Below, in pieces: positions 16,323 to 24,368 of a DNA stretch of 64,000 bases. Source of the stretch: Candidatus Falkowella caecavicola (lineage in GTDB: Bacteria; Bacillota; Clostridia; Oscillospirales; Ruminococcaceae); contig CAJFUK010000007.1 of assembly GCA_904420125.1 (NCBI GenBank), forward strand, positions 1-64,000, given 5' to 3'. How positions within the stretch are numbered: position 1 is the first letter of the stretch; every line of letters begins with the position of its first letter. The translations under genes and the position numbers were made by a program. Below the pieces are notes generated by a model. It searched no databases and had not been told where the DNA came from. It saw nothing but the letters and a program-made list of their open reading frames with translations.

Positions 16323-17921
16323 ATGGAGAAGCTGGTTTTAACCGACGCCGGGTTGGCTGCACGGAAAAGCTGGGAAGAAAAGGGCTATCGCCTACCGTCT
16401 TTTGACCGGCAGGCGATGTATCGGGCAACAAAAACGGCCCCTCGCTGGCTCCATTTTGGAGCGGGGAATATTTTCCGCGCTTTTCCGGCTGTTCTACAGC
16501 AGCATTTGCTGGAAACTGGTGAAGAGCAAAGCGGCATTATTGTCTGTGAAAATTATGATACAGAGATTATAGAGAAGGTTTATACGCCACATGATCAGTT
16601 AAGCGTTTTCGTCCGCCTGTATCCAGACGGCAAAAAAGAAAAACTGATCATCGCAAGCGTGGCCGAAGCGCTTGCAGCCGATGCGTCTCATCCGGATGAC
16701 TGGGCTCGTTTGCAGGAGATTTTTCAGGCACCGTCATTGCAGATAGCCAGTTTTACCATTACGGAAAAGGGCTACCGGATTATGGACGGCGCGGGTGTTT
16801 TATATCCGGATGTAGCGGAGGATTTTTCCGCTGGTCCTGCCATGCCGCAGAGCTTTATGGGAAAATTGTCAGCGCTTTGTTATAGCCGGTATCTGGCCGG
16901 AAAGTATCCTTTGGCTTTGGTCAGTATGGATAACTGTTCTCATAACGGGGAGAAGTTACAGGCAGCGATTTTGGCTTTCGCAAAAGAATGGGAAAAACAA
17001 GGACTAGTCCAAGAAGGATTTACAGCCTATTTATCTGATCCGGGATCGGTTTCTTTCCCTTGGAGCATGATTGATAAGATTACCCCCCGTCCGGACGAAC
17101 GGATTCAGAAAGAACTGCAGGCAGACGGTTTGGATACGGAAATTTTGTGTACTGCTAAAAATACATATGTGGCATCCTATGTCAATGCTGAGGTACCCGA
17201 ATATCTGGTGATAGAAGATCAGTTTCCAAACGGGCGGCCGGCGCTGGAGAAATCTGGCGTTATGTTTACAACGCGGGAGACGGTTGAAAAGACTGAACGG
17301 ATGAAAGTATGTACCTGCCTGAATCCGCTGCATACGGCGCTGGCGATTTTCGGATGTTTGCTGGGATATCATACCATCTATGAAGAGATGGAAAATCCGG
17401 TTTTAAAAGCGCTGGTAGAAAAGATCGGTTACGAAGAGGGCATGCCCTGTGTCGTGGATCCCGGTATTATTCGCCCAGCAGATTTTCTGAAAGAGGTTTT
17501 GGAGCAGAGACTGCCCAATCCCTTTATTCCGGATACCCCGCAGCGGATTGCAACCGATACTTCACAAAAGCTTTCGATTCGCTTTGGAGAAACCATTAAG
17601 GCAAGCGCGGATGCTCGGAAACTTATTTATATTCCGTTGGTTCTGGCTGGATGGTGCCGGTATTTAATGGGACTGGATGATGCGGGACAGCCGTTTTCCA
17701 TCAGCCCGGATCCCATGTTGTCAGAGGTGCAGGCCTTTGTCCGCGGCGTCGCATTGGGACAGCGGGAAGGGAAACGTCTGGCGCCGTTGCTTTCCAATGC
17801 GCAGATTTTTGGTGTCGATCTGCATCAGTACGGCCTAGCAGATCTGGTGATACAGATGTTTGACGAAATGACAGCGGCAACAGGCGCTGTAGCAGCAACT
17901 TTAAAAAAGTATGTTGGATAA
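16323..17921 (+). CDS. uxuB: Fructuronate reductase (D-mannonate oxidoreductase)
   Basis: A 532-residue member of the mannitol dehydrogenase family, reducing D-fructuronate to D-mannonate with NADH, the step before UxuA. Seen: the N-terminal dinucleotide fold PRWLHFGAGNIFRAF at about 42-56, the VSMDNCSHNGEKL segment near residue 203, and the catalytic Lys/Asn/His region CTCLNPLHTALAIFG near residue 330. ATG 16323 lies one base after the uxuA stop, with GGAGAGGCGGGG upstream inside uxuA. Gene order dehydratase then reductase indicates a dedicated hexuronate operon, in keeping with plant-polysaccharide use in gut clostridia. Confidence 0.93.
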   Translation: MEKLVLTDAGLAARKSWEEKGYRLPSFDRQAMYRATKTAPRWLHFGAGNIFRAFPAVLQQHLLETGEEQSGIIVCENYDTEIIEKVYTPHDQLSVFVRLYPDGKKEKLIIASVAEALAADASHPDDWARLQEIFQAPSLQIASFTITEKGYRIMDGAGVLYPDVAEDFSAGPAMPQSFMGKLSALCYSRYLAGKYPLALVSMDNCSHNGEKLQAAILAFAKEWEKQGLVQEGFTAYLSDPGSVSFPWSMIDKITPRPDERIQKELQADGLDTEILCTAKNTYVASYVNAEVPEYLVIEDQFPNGRPALEKSGVMFTTRETVEKTERMKVCTCLNPLHTALAIFGCLLGYHTIYEEMENPVLKALVEKIGYEEGMPCVVDPGIIRPADFLKEVLEQRLPNPFIPDTPQRIATDTSQKLSIRFGETIKASADARKLIYIPLVLAGWCRYLMGLDDAGQPFSISPDPMLSEVQAFVRGVALGQREGKRLAPLLSNAQIFGVDLHQYGLADLVIQMFDEMTAATGAVAATLKKYVG

Positions 17922-17976
17922 ACGGGACAGTTTTTTTGCCGATGGAGGGTAGCCACTGCTGAATCAGGGAGGCTGG

Positions 17977-18642
17977 ATGATGTATCAAAGAAAAAAATAC
18001 ATGTATTTATTTGCTGCTCTTATGGTACTTTCTTTATCCGGATGCCGTCAAAATGTCATCGAACCCCAATCCTCGAATCCGTTAGAAAGCAGTACGATAT
18101 CCGTTCTGTCATCGTCTGATAGTTCTACCTCCAGCTCTGTAGCAGTGGATTCTGTTCTATCTCCTTCGCTTACAGCAGATCCGGCAGAGGTTCTGGATCC
18201 AGCACTGGAAGCGTACGGATGGTTCATGCTCGCTCAGTTGGATGCAGATCCAGAACGGCCCAAGGTCGTGCAGGATGAGTCGACTGGAGAGGAAAAAACC
18301 TGGTATCCGGTGACTGACCAGCGTTTTCAAACTTATGCGGATTTGGACGCTTATCTTCGGAACCTGTTCAGTGATGAAATCGCCGATGAGTTGCTGGGTT
18401 ATGGCTACTACCAGGAATTTGACGGTCAGCTATATGACTTTCTGGGAGGGCGGGGAGCCAATATATTTATCGACCATGTGGAGTATCAGACTGTTTCTGT
18501 GACAGATACCCAAGCCAAATATACCGTCTCCGTATATTACACCGAGGATTCGGGGGAACCTGAGAATCCGAAAGTTTTGGAATTTATCTGTACAAAAGTA
18601 AATGGGAAATGGGTGTTTACCCAGTTTCCATATTATCTGTAG
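17977..18642 (+). CDS. Lipoprotein, IseA/DL-endopeptidase-inhibitor-like
   Basis: A 221-residue exported lipoprotein. The signal peptide ends in LSLSGC, with Cys near residue 23 lipidated. A Ser/Thr-rich linker (about 30-70) leads to a folded C-terminal domain with TYADLDAYLRNLFSDEIADELL and FDGQLYDFLGGRGAN. That helix pattern resembles the IseA (YoeB) family that inhibits cell-wall DL-endopeptidases, but the match is by pattern only. Two ATGs in tandem follow GGGAGG, and the second (17980) has the better spacing. A hairpin terminator follows. It is 55 bp after uxuB with no clear terminator, but its role seems unrelated. Confidence 0.7.
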   Translation: MMYQRKKYMYLFAALMVLSLSGCRQNVIEPQSSNPLESSTISVLSSSDSSTSSSVAVDSVLSPSLTADPAEVLDPALEAYGWFMLAQLDADPERPKVVQDESTGEEKTWYPVTDQRFQTYADLDAYLRNLFSDEIADELLGYGYYQEFDGQLYDFLGGRGANIFIDHVEYQTVSVTDTQAKYTVSVYYTEDSGEPENPKVLEFICTKVNGKWVFTQFPYYL

Positions 18643-18656
18643 CAGTGTAAAAAATA

Positions 18657-18702
18657 AAAATAAAGCCCACAACATTCTTTATGTTGCGGGTTTTATTCTT
18701 AC
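18657..18702 (+). terminator. Terminator after the lipoprotein gene
   Basis: A 17-position inverted repeat with one A-C mismatch and one G-U pair, ending in a T-rich tract (TTTTATTCTT). Confidence 0.65.
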
Positions 18703-19230
18703 AGGGCGGTTTTAAAAATCGGCAAAGGTCACAGGGGCGCTGCCATTTTTCCTTTTGCTACTTTCAATAAAGAACGGTTATAGCGAAAGAAGACAAAAAT
18801 TCCGGGTACCTATCAGTATCCGGAATAGGGAAGCCTGCACGGCTTTTTTGTTCGGTTTTCCGTTCCATGATGACTGGCCTAGTATTCGTCAAGTGCAGCA
18901 CCTTTACGATTGTTATTCGAGAGCGGTTGTTACAGAGCCGGTGCATGATTCGCTCTCTGCTTTTAGCACAGTCCCATACAGCCATCGTAAATGCTGATTT
19001 TTTATAAACCGTTTGCGTCCATTGCGCCAGCGTTTATCTCGGACAGATTAAAGAGACAGAAGACTCTGAAAGCAGGGCCAAAATCCCTCAAAAATCTTTC
19101 GTATGCTCTTTTTTATAAAACTGTATCGGAATCAGAGGATTTACCAAGTATAAGGTTGCATTGGAATTCTTACATGTGGTAAAATCAATCTGTCAATTGA
19201 TCCGATATTGGATACAAAATATTTTGAAGA
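18703..19230. other. Gene-free stretch upstream of the siroheme reductase
   Basis: About 530 bp with only short unsupported reading frames on both strands. One short plus-strand run includes DCYSRAVV, which faintly recalls an integrase core, but stops interrupt it on both sides. I see no usable start sites and no clear hairpins. It may be worn-out mobile DNA plus the promoter region of the next gene. Confidence 0.5.
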
Positions 19231-19247
19231 ATAAGGAGGACTTCGTT

Positions 19248-20795
19248 ATGTATAAGATCGACCCTCAGGACTGGAAACAGGATTTACCGGAATTCAGGGA
19301 AAAAACTGCCGCTTTTTATGCCGGCGAATTGGACAAAGGTGCTTACAAAGGCTTTTCCGGTTTGTACGGCAGTTACGCTCAAAGGGGCGGGCAGGCCAGT
19401 ATGCTGCGGCTGCGCATGACAGCTGGACGGGTGACTAAGGAAAAGTTGTCCTTTATCGCCAAGGCCGTTCGGGATTATCACGTGCCTTTAGTCCACTTCA
19501 CCACATGTCAGACTATCCAACTGCATGATTTGAATCAGGATTCCGTCTGTACGATTATGGAAAAGGCTTTAGATGCGAATATCGTTACTATGGGCGGAGG
19601 CGGTGACTTTCCCAGGAATGTGATGTGTTCTCCCCTCTCTGGTGTGGAGCAGGGCGAGTATTTTGACGTGCTGCCCTGGGCCGAAGCCGCTGGAGAGTAT
19701 CTGATGCACTTCATCAAAGCGGAGAAGATGCCTCGAAAGCTAAAAGTGGGTTTCTCGAACTCTCCTGCCAATGTAACGCATGCTACCTATCGGGATCTCG
19801 GTTTTATCGCTCGTCCTGACGGAAAGTTTGACGTATACAGCGCCGGAGGTCTGGGGAACAATCCCCGTTTTGGCGTGAAGGTGGCTGAGGCTGTAGAACC
19901 GGAAAAAATTTTATACTATATCAAAGCCATGTGGCTGACCTTTCGGGCTTATGGCAACTACGAAAACCGGGGTAAAGCACGGACCCGCTATATGCAGGAA
20001 GTCTGCGGCGGTCCAGAAGGCTATGCCAAGGCCTATAACGAAAAACTTGCCGAAGTGTTGGCGGCGGATGAGGACCTGGATCTGTCCGTTGAGCCCCGGC
20101 CAATACTGAAATCCGGGGATGGCGTGGTTGCAGGCGGGCCCCGGATGATCTCCCAGAAGCAGGAAGGACTGTATGCTGTGGCATGGCACCCGATCGGCGG
20201 TCATCCAGATCTGGATATACTCTGCGCCCTCAGCGATGCGTTGGAAGATATTCCGGAAGCGGAGCTGCGTTTGAGTCCTGACCAGACTGCGTTCATCATC
20301 AACCTGACCGGCAGTGAGGCCGAACAGGTGTTGAAGCTGACCTCCGACAGTGCTGCAAGTCTATTTGAAACCTCGGTCAGTTGTATTGGCGGACGGATTT
20401 GTCAGGTGGGTATGCGTGACTCTCAGGGCCTGTTAAAAGCCTGTGTGGCAGCGGTACGGGAGGCAGGACTGCCTGATGGCGTACTGCCTCAAATTCATAT
20501 CTCCGGCTGCCCTTCCTCCTGCGGCACACACCAGACCGGCATGATGGGCTTCCGGGGCGCTTCTAAGCAGGTGGACGGGAAGCCGCAGAGTGCTTTCACC
20601 TTTTTCCTGGGCGGCAGTGACCGTCAAGGGGAAGAAACGATGGGACGTGAGTTAGGCGTCATGTTGGAAAACTGTATCCCGGCATTTCTTGTGGAACTGG
20701 GCCGTGCCGTAGCAGCCAGCGGTATGAGTTTTGAAACCTGGTATGAGGCCGAGCCGGCAGCAGTGGAGCGTATCGCGCAGCCTTACCTGGCCTAA
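19248..20795 (+). CDS. Siroheme-dependent nitrite/sulfite reductase family protein
   Basis: A 515-residue protein of the nitrite/sulfite reductase family. Seen: two ferredoxin-like halves (first LRLRMTAGRVTKEKL, second LRLSPDQTAFIINL), the substrate-pocket segment VHFTTCQTIQLHDL, and the cluster ligands C-x5-C (SCIGGRIC) and C-x3-C (SGCPSSC) near residues 382-388 and 426-430, which hold the 4Fe-4S centre bridged to siroheme. It reduces nitrite to ammonia or sulfite to sulfide by six electrons; sequence alone does not say which. ATG 19248 has AAGGAGGAC upstream. No partner electron-transfer subunit or siroheme gene is adjacent, so its redox partner is unknown. Confidence 0.88.
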   Translation: MYKIDPQDWKQDLPEFREKTAAFYAGELDKGAYKGFSGLYGSYAQRGGQASMLRLRMTAGRVTKEKLSFIAKAVRDYHVPLVHFTTCQTIQLHDLNQDSVCTIMEKALDANIVTMGGGGDFPRNVMCSPLSGVEQGEYFDVLPWAEAAGEYLMHFIKAEKMPRKLKVGFSNSPANVTHATYRDLGFIARPDGKFDVYSAGGLGNNPRFGVKVAEAVEPEKILYYIKAMWLTFRAYGNYENRGKARTRYMQEVCGGPEGYAKAYNEKLAEVLAADEDLDLSVEPRPILKSGDGVVAGGPRMISQKQEGLYAVAWHPIGGHPDLDILCALSDALEDIPEAELRLSPDQTAFIINLTGSEAEQVLKLTSDSAASLFETSVSCIGGRICQVGMRDSQGLLKACVAAVREAGLPDGVLPQIHISGCPSSCGTHQTGMMGFRGASKQVDGKPQSAFTFFLGGSDRQGEETMGRELGVMLENCIPAFLVELGRAVAASGMSFETWYEAEPAAVERIAQPYLA

Positions 20796-20917
20796 TCTGC
20801 ACTCGGGTTCAATCGGGTTTTATATGGTTTGGAGGAACGTATAAAACAGATAAGGGATAGCAGTTCTATTCCCATGATCTGGTTTGACCCGATGCAGGGC
20901 CCTTTTGACAGAGTGTA

Positions 20918-21610
20918 TTATTCCTGCAGGTCGAATTGTTTTTTCAGACACTGTAAAGCCTTTTTTTCAATACGGCTGACGTAGGAACGCGATATCTGTA
21001 ACTTTGCTGCAACCTCCCGCTGTGTTAAAGGCTTCACACCGCCCAAACCATAACGCAGGCGTAAAATTTCCTTCTCTCTGGGATCCAGGGAGGACTTGAT
21101 ATACCGATATAATTGTTCAAACTTCATCTTCAGGTCAATATCTTCTGCGATATTAAATTCGTCTGCAATAATATCAACCAGAGTTAATGGGTTTCCATCC
21201 TTATCGGTTTCCAATGGATCGTTAATATAAACGTCTCCGGAAGTTTTTTTCTGACTGCGGAAATGCATTAGGATTTCATTTTCAATACACCGGGAAGCAT
21301 AAGTGGCAAACTTGGTCCCTTTGCTGTAATTGAAGGTGCTGATTGCTTTAATCAAGCCAATCGTTCCAATAGAAATCAGATCTTCCTGGTCGCTGGTGCT
21401 GGCATAGTATTTTTTGATAATATGCGCGACCAGCCGTAAATTATGCTCAATCAGCAGGCTGCGCGCCTCCATATCTCCAGCCGCCATTTTTTCAAAGCAT
21501 TCCTGTTCCTGCCGGGCGGATAAAGGTTTCGGAAAGGAGCTGCTTCCCTCAATATGTAAAGCAAGGTACAAAAGATGCTCAAATGCAGTTGCAAGAAGAC
21601 CAGCCAGCAT
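20918..21610 (-). CDS. sigK: RNA polymerase sporulation sigma factor SigK, with pro-sequence
   Basis: A 230-residue sigma-70 factor of the mother-cell late-sporulation type. Seen: region 2 (LIEHNLRLVAHIIKKYY, DLISIGTIGLIKAISTF, GTKFATYASRCIENEILM) and region 4 (REKEILRLRYGLGG ... LTQREVAAKLQISRSYVSRIEKKAL). The N-terminus from Met at 21610 reads MLAGLLATAFEHLLYLALH then SFPKPLS, which matches the hydrophobic pro-sequence of Bacillus pro-SigK that is removed by SpoIVFB. An upstream in-frame ATG at 21727 is rejected because it lies inside the terminator hairpin of the preceding gene. The coding sequence is continuous, with no skin-type element. Confidence 0.9.
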   Translation of the reverse strand: MLAGLLATAFEHLLYLALHIEGSSSFPKPLSARQEQECFEKMAAGDMEARSLLIEHNLRLVAHIIKKYYASTSDQEDLISIGTIGLIKAISTFNYSKGTKFATYASRCIENEILMHFRSQKKTSGDVYINDPLETDKDGNPLTLVDIIADEFNIAEDIDLKMKFEQLYRYIKSSLDPREKEILRLRYGLGGVKPLTQREVAAKLQISRSYVSRIEKKALQCLKKQFDLQE

Positions 21611-21703
21611 AGATAATACACGCCTTTCTTCACGCCTGTCAGCGTCTACTTTCATTAGTATATGCAATGGCCGGTTCGTCCTGTGTATGTCCACAAACAG
21701 AAA

Positions 21704-21743
21704 ACCGAAAAAGTCTTTATATAACATAAAAGACTTTTTCGGT
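21704..21743 (-). terminator. Terminator of the AlkZ-like gene
   Basis: A perfect 15-bp stem (21704-21718 with 21729-21743), followed on the minus strand by a T-rich run. It separates the AlkZ-like gene from sigK and places the sigK transcript start further on. Confidence 0.7.
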
Positions 21744-21750
21744 CATGATT

Positions 21751-22818
21751 TTATAAAGGTTTGCCGCAGTATCGTTGCACGGGACTTTCATTCGGTGGAA
21801 AAACCATTGCAACTGCCTGTAAGATCGCAGATCTTTTTTGTGTTAATTCCGGTTCCGGAAAATCCAGGATAATATCTTCTACAATATGCGGCCCGAATTT
21901 GAACTTCCCGGCAACCATTCCATGAAACACACCGTCGATCAGCAGATAATATAAGGGATCCCAAGCAGAAGAAAACTGTTTTTTCAGCCAGTATTCATTC
22001 GCACGAACCCAAAAGTCATTTTTTTGCAACAAAAGGATGGCAGGTATATCCTGCATAGAAAATTTTTCCGTTTCCAGGTTTTCCAATAACATACGGTCCT
22101 GAGGCGTAATATAGCCGCTTGTTTCACCAATTTGATATTGTAGCAGCAAGCCTTTCTGGACCAGGGCTGAGAGGGCAGTCAAAATATCTTTTTGAGGAAG
22201 ACGGTAAAACGATTTCAGCATATCGGCGGAAAAGAAAACCGTCGCTGTGGCAAAACGACAGATTACAATCTGTAAAGCTTCTAACCTTGTCATTTTGTGC
22301 AGATTCACTTCCGGAAATTCGTTCGCAAAACAATACCAGCCGCGGTCTCCTCCAGCATCGAGCTGATCTTCATATACCAGACAAGCCTCCTGCAGCTGAT
22401 GCAAAACGGGGGTAATTTCTTTTACCAGCATACCAGTCAAGTCTTTGATATATCGAATATTCATCGGACCTTCTCTTTCCAGTAACTGTAGAATATACAG
22501 TTGCCGTTCGGAAAACAGAGAAATTTCTTTGCGGTAAAGACAGCAGAATAATTCCCAGTCTTCCTTTGCAACATAACCTAAATTGCCGCCAAACCGGCCT
22601 TTTAATATGTCCCGCTTTTGACGGCGTATACTGTTGTACAGCAGATCGTCAAAAGCCGTATGTGCAGGAATACTGGGAGGTTGTCCGGGTGCGGTCCAGT
22701 AAACAGGGGGAACCGGAGAAAACATACGGAACAGAGTGTCGTAGGAAGCGGTATCAGATGGTTCTGCAAAATGCATTCGCTGCATACGCAAGGCGGTCAA
22801 TTTGGAGTATAAATTCAT
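21751..22818 (-). CDS. Winged-helix DNA-binding protein, AlkZ/YcaQ-like (HTH_42)
   Basis: A 355-residue protein of the HTH_42 family that includes the DNA glycosylases AlkZ and YcaQ, which remove alkylated or crosslinked bases. Seen: LRMQRMHF near the start, a region with GRFGGNLGYVAKEDWELF, successive winged-helix units (MNIRYIKDLTGMLVKEITPVLHQLQ; LEALQIVICRF), and a C-terminal beta part with LLIDGVFHGMVAGKF, the usual place where these proteins end. The catalytic QxQ/QxD motif of AlkZ is not obvious, so activity is uncertain. ATG 22818 is preceded by AGGAGGG; the upstream ATG at 22848 is not. Confidence 0.7.
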   Translation of the reverse strand: MNLYSKLTALRMQRMHFAEPSDTASYDTLFRMFSPVPPVYWTAPGQPPSIPAHTAFDDLLYNSIRRQKRDILKGRFGGNLGYVAKEDWELFCCLYRKEISLFSERQLYILQLLEREGPMNIRYIKDLTGMLVKEITPVLHQLQEACLVYEDQLDAGGDRGWYCFANEFPEVNLHKMTRLEALQIVICRFATATVFFSADMLKSFYRLPQKDILTALSALVQKGLLLQYQIGETSGYITPQDRMLLENLETEKFSMQDIPAILLLQKNDFWVRANEYWLKKQFSSAWDPLYYLLIDGVFHGMVAGKFKFGPHIVEDIILDFPEPELTQKRSAILQAVAMVFPPNESPVQRYCGKPL

Positions 22819-23025
22819 CAAAATCCCTCCTGATCCGATATTCAACACGGTTCAAATCTAAATGATTTGTTTTATTATATCAAAATTCTGCGTTCCGCAC
22901 AAGAGAGAACCATTCTTTTTCATCGGGATCACAAAAGAAAAGGATACTGACCGCGCGTGTTTGGCACCGGAACCCATTGCCTTTTCATCAGGCCTATGGT
23001 AAAATACAACAAAGGAGATGATTGG

Positions 23026-23301
23026 ATGCAGCGCCTAATTTTTCGCGGGGACCGTCGGGCAGACATTCTGACAGCCATTTTTGGCAATGAAGAAGATTTT
23101 AATTTGGACCGGTATGCGATATATGAAGAAATTGAAATTGCGGTTCCGGAACCCGGAAAGTTTTCCGTTTGGGGAAATTATCCGGATGATGCGGATCTTC
23201 TGCGAGATACCAAGAAGGATTTATCGGGCCTTTTGGGCCGGATTACAGATCTGGCGAGTGAAGTTTGGAATGATGACGACGAAGGAGCAGAAAACGAATG
23301 A
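23026..23301 (+). CDS. Small acidic protein of unknown function
   Basis: A 91-residue cytoplasmic protein, unrecognised. It is acidic (tail VWNDDDEGAENE) with a basic start (MQRLIFRGDRRADIL). The AAAGGAGATGATTGG site before the ATG is strong, and its stop overlaps the next start by four bases (ATGA, 23298-23301). It is therefore translationally coupled to the lactonase-like gene and probably works with it or is needed in proportion to it. Confidence 0.7.
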   Translation: MQRLIFRGDRRADILTAIFGNEEDFNLDRYAIYEEIEIAVPEPGKFSVWGNYPDDADLLRDTKKDLSGLLGRITDLASEVWNDDDEGAENE

Positions 23302-24293
23302 GCAGAGTATTGGTTTCCGGCTACGGCACAGTTAGAGAACAGTCACTTTCCCTATATGAATTTTGTTCAGGAAAACCGGTCAAAAAATGCTGGAATGTGG
23401 AAGCGAATCAGCCGTCGTTTTTGGCCGTGGATCAGGATGTTTGTTTTTCTGTAGAGGAAACTGAGGGCAGTGCAGCTCTGGTGTCGGGAAGATTTTCAGA
23501 AAAAGGGTATACACCTATGGATCGGATTGAGATAGAGGGAGGATTGCTATGCCATATCACTTACTCTACAAAACATCACGTGTTGTATGGCGCGTGCTAC
23601 GAGACTGGCCATGTGATCGCAGTCCAGGTGGAAAACGGATTTTTTCGGAAAATACTTCATCATTTTATTCTGGGAGAAGAGCCGGGGAAAATCAGTCGTG
23701 CACATTGCTGCCTGCTGGGACCCAATGAGGACTGGCTTTATATCACCAATATTGCCCTGGATCGCATCTATTGCTACCGATTAACCGAGGGCGGAGAAAT
23801 GTTACCGGCAGAGATTCCTTATACGCAGCTGCCGTCCGGCATCGGGCCGCGCCATTTGGCCTGGCATCCGAACGGTAATTTATTGTTGATCACGGAATAT
23901 TCCAGCGAGATTCTGGTTTTTCGACCCGATTTCACAAATGGTTCATTGAATCTGCTACAAGCTTGTTCCGCTTTGCCGGATCAGTATAAGCAGAGAAGCG
24001 ACGGATCTTCGATTGCCGTTGCGCAAGATGGATGGATATATGCAGCCAATCGTGGAGCGAATACAATTGCTGCCTTTTTTACGGATATGCAAGGCGTTCT
24101 GCATAAGAAATGGGACTTCCCCTGCGCAGGACACTGGCCCCGTCATATTGCTCTGTCAAAAGATGGGCAGTATCTATTTTCAGCCAATCAACATTCCGGG
24201 GAGATTGCGGTGTTTGGCCGTTCGGCAGATGGAGGACTGATGCAGGTGCAGCAGATTCCGTTTGCACAGGCAAGTTTTGTACAAGATCTATAA
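23298..24293 (+). CDS. Lactonase family (6-phosphogluconolactonase-like) beta-propeller protein
   Basis: A 331-residue protein of the seven-bladed lactonase (YkgB/Pgl) family. Repeated blade motifs are seen: NQPSFLAVDQD, SRAHCCLLGPNEDWLYITNI, GIGPRHLAWHPNGNLLLITE, GSSIAVAQDGWIYAANRGAN and GHWPRHIALSKDGQYLFSANQ. In Escherichia coli such an enzyme hydrolyses 6-phosphogluconolactone in the pentose phosphate pathway; others act on different lactones. It lacks a signal peptide. It is coupled to the upstream 91-residue gene by a 4-base overlap and ends at a strong terminator. Confidence 0.85.
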   Translation: MSRVLVSGYGTVREQSLSLYEFCSGKPVKKCWNVEANQPSFLAVDQDVCFSVEETEGSAALVSGRFSEKGYTPMDRIEIEGGLLCHITYSTKHHVLYGACYETGHVIAVQVENGFFRKILHHFILGEEPGKISRAHCCLLGPNEDWLYITNIALDRIYCYRLTEGGEMLPAEIPYTQLPSGIGPRHLAWHPNGNLLLITEYSSEILVFRPDFTNGSLNLLQACSALPDQYKQRSDGSSIAVAQDGWIYAANRGANTIAAFFTDMQGVLHKKWDFPCAGHWPRHIALSKDGQYLFSANQHSGEIAVFGRSADGGLMQVQQIPFAQASFVQDL

Positions 24294-24338
24294 AAAGCAC
24301 GGGTATCATCCGTTTAGGATGATACCCGTGCTTTTTAT
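24292..24338. terminator. Bidirectional terminator between the lactonase gene and the P-type ATPase gene
   Basis: A perfect 20-bp stem (24292-24311 with 24317-24336), a 5-nt loop, and A/T-runs on both sides, serving two convergent genes. Confidence 0.92.
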
Positions 24339-24368
24339 ACGCGCGTTCAATTCTCACTGTAAAAACCT

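Noticed and set aside
18755..18997. Short frame with DCYSRAVV, like an integrase core
   Set aside because: The match is eight residues, no other transposase motif is present and stops surround it. No inverted repeats were found.
22840..22870. tRNA-like T-loop GGTTCAAATC
   Set aside because: No flanking stems or cloverleaf and no acceptor pairing could be formed around it.
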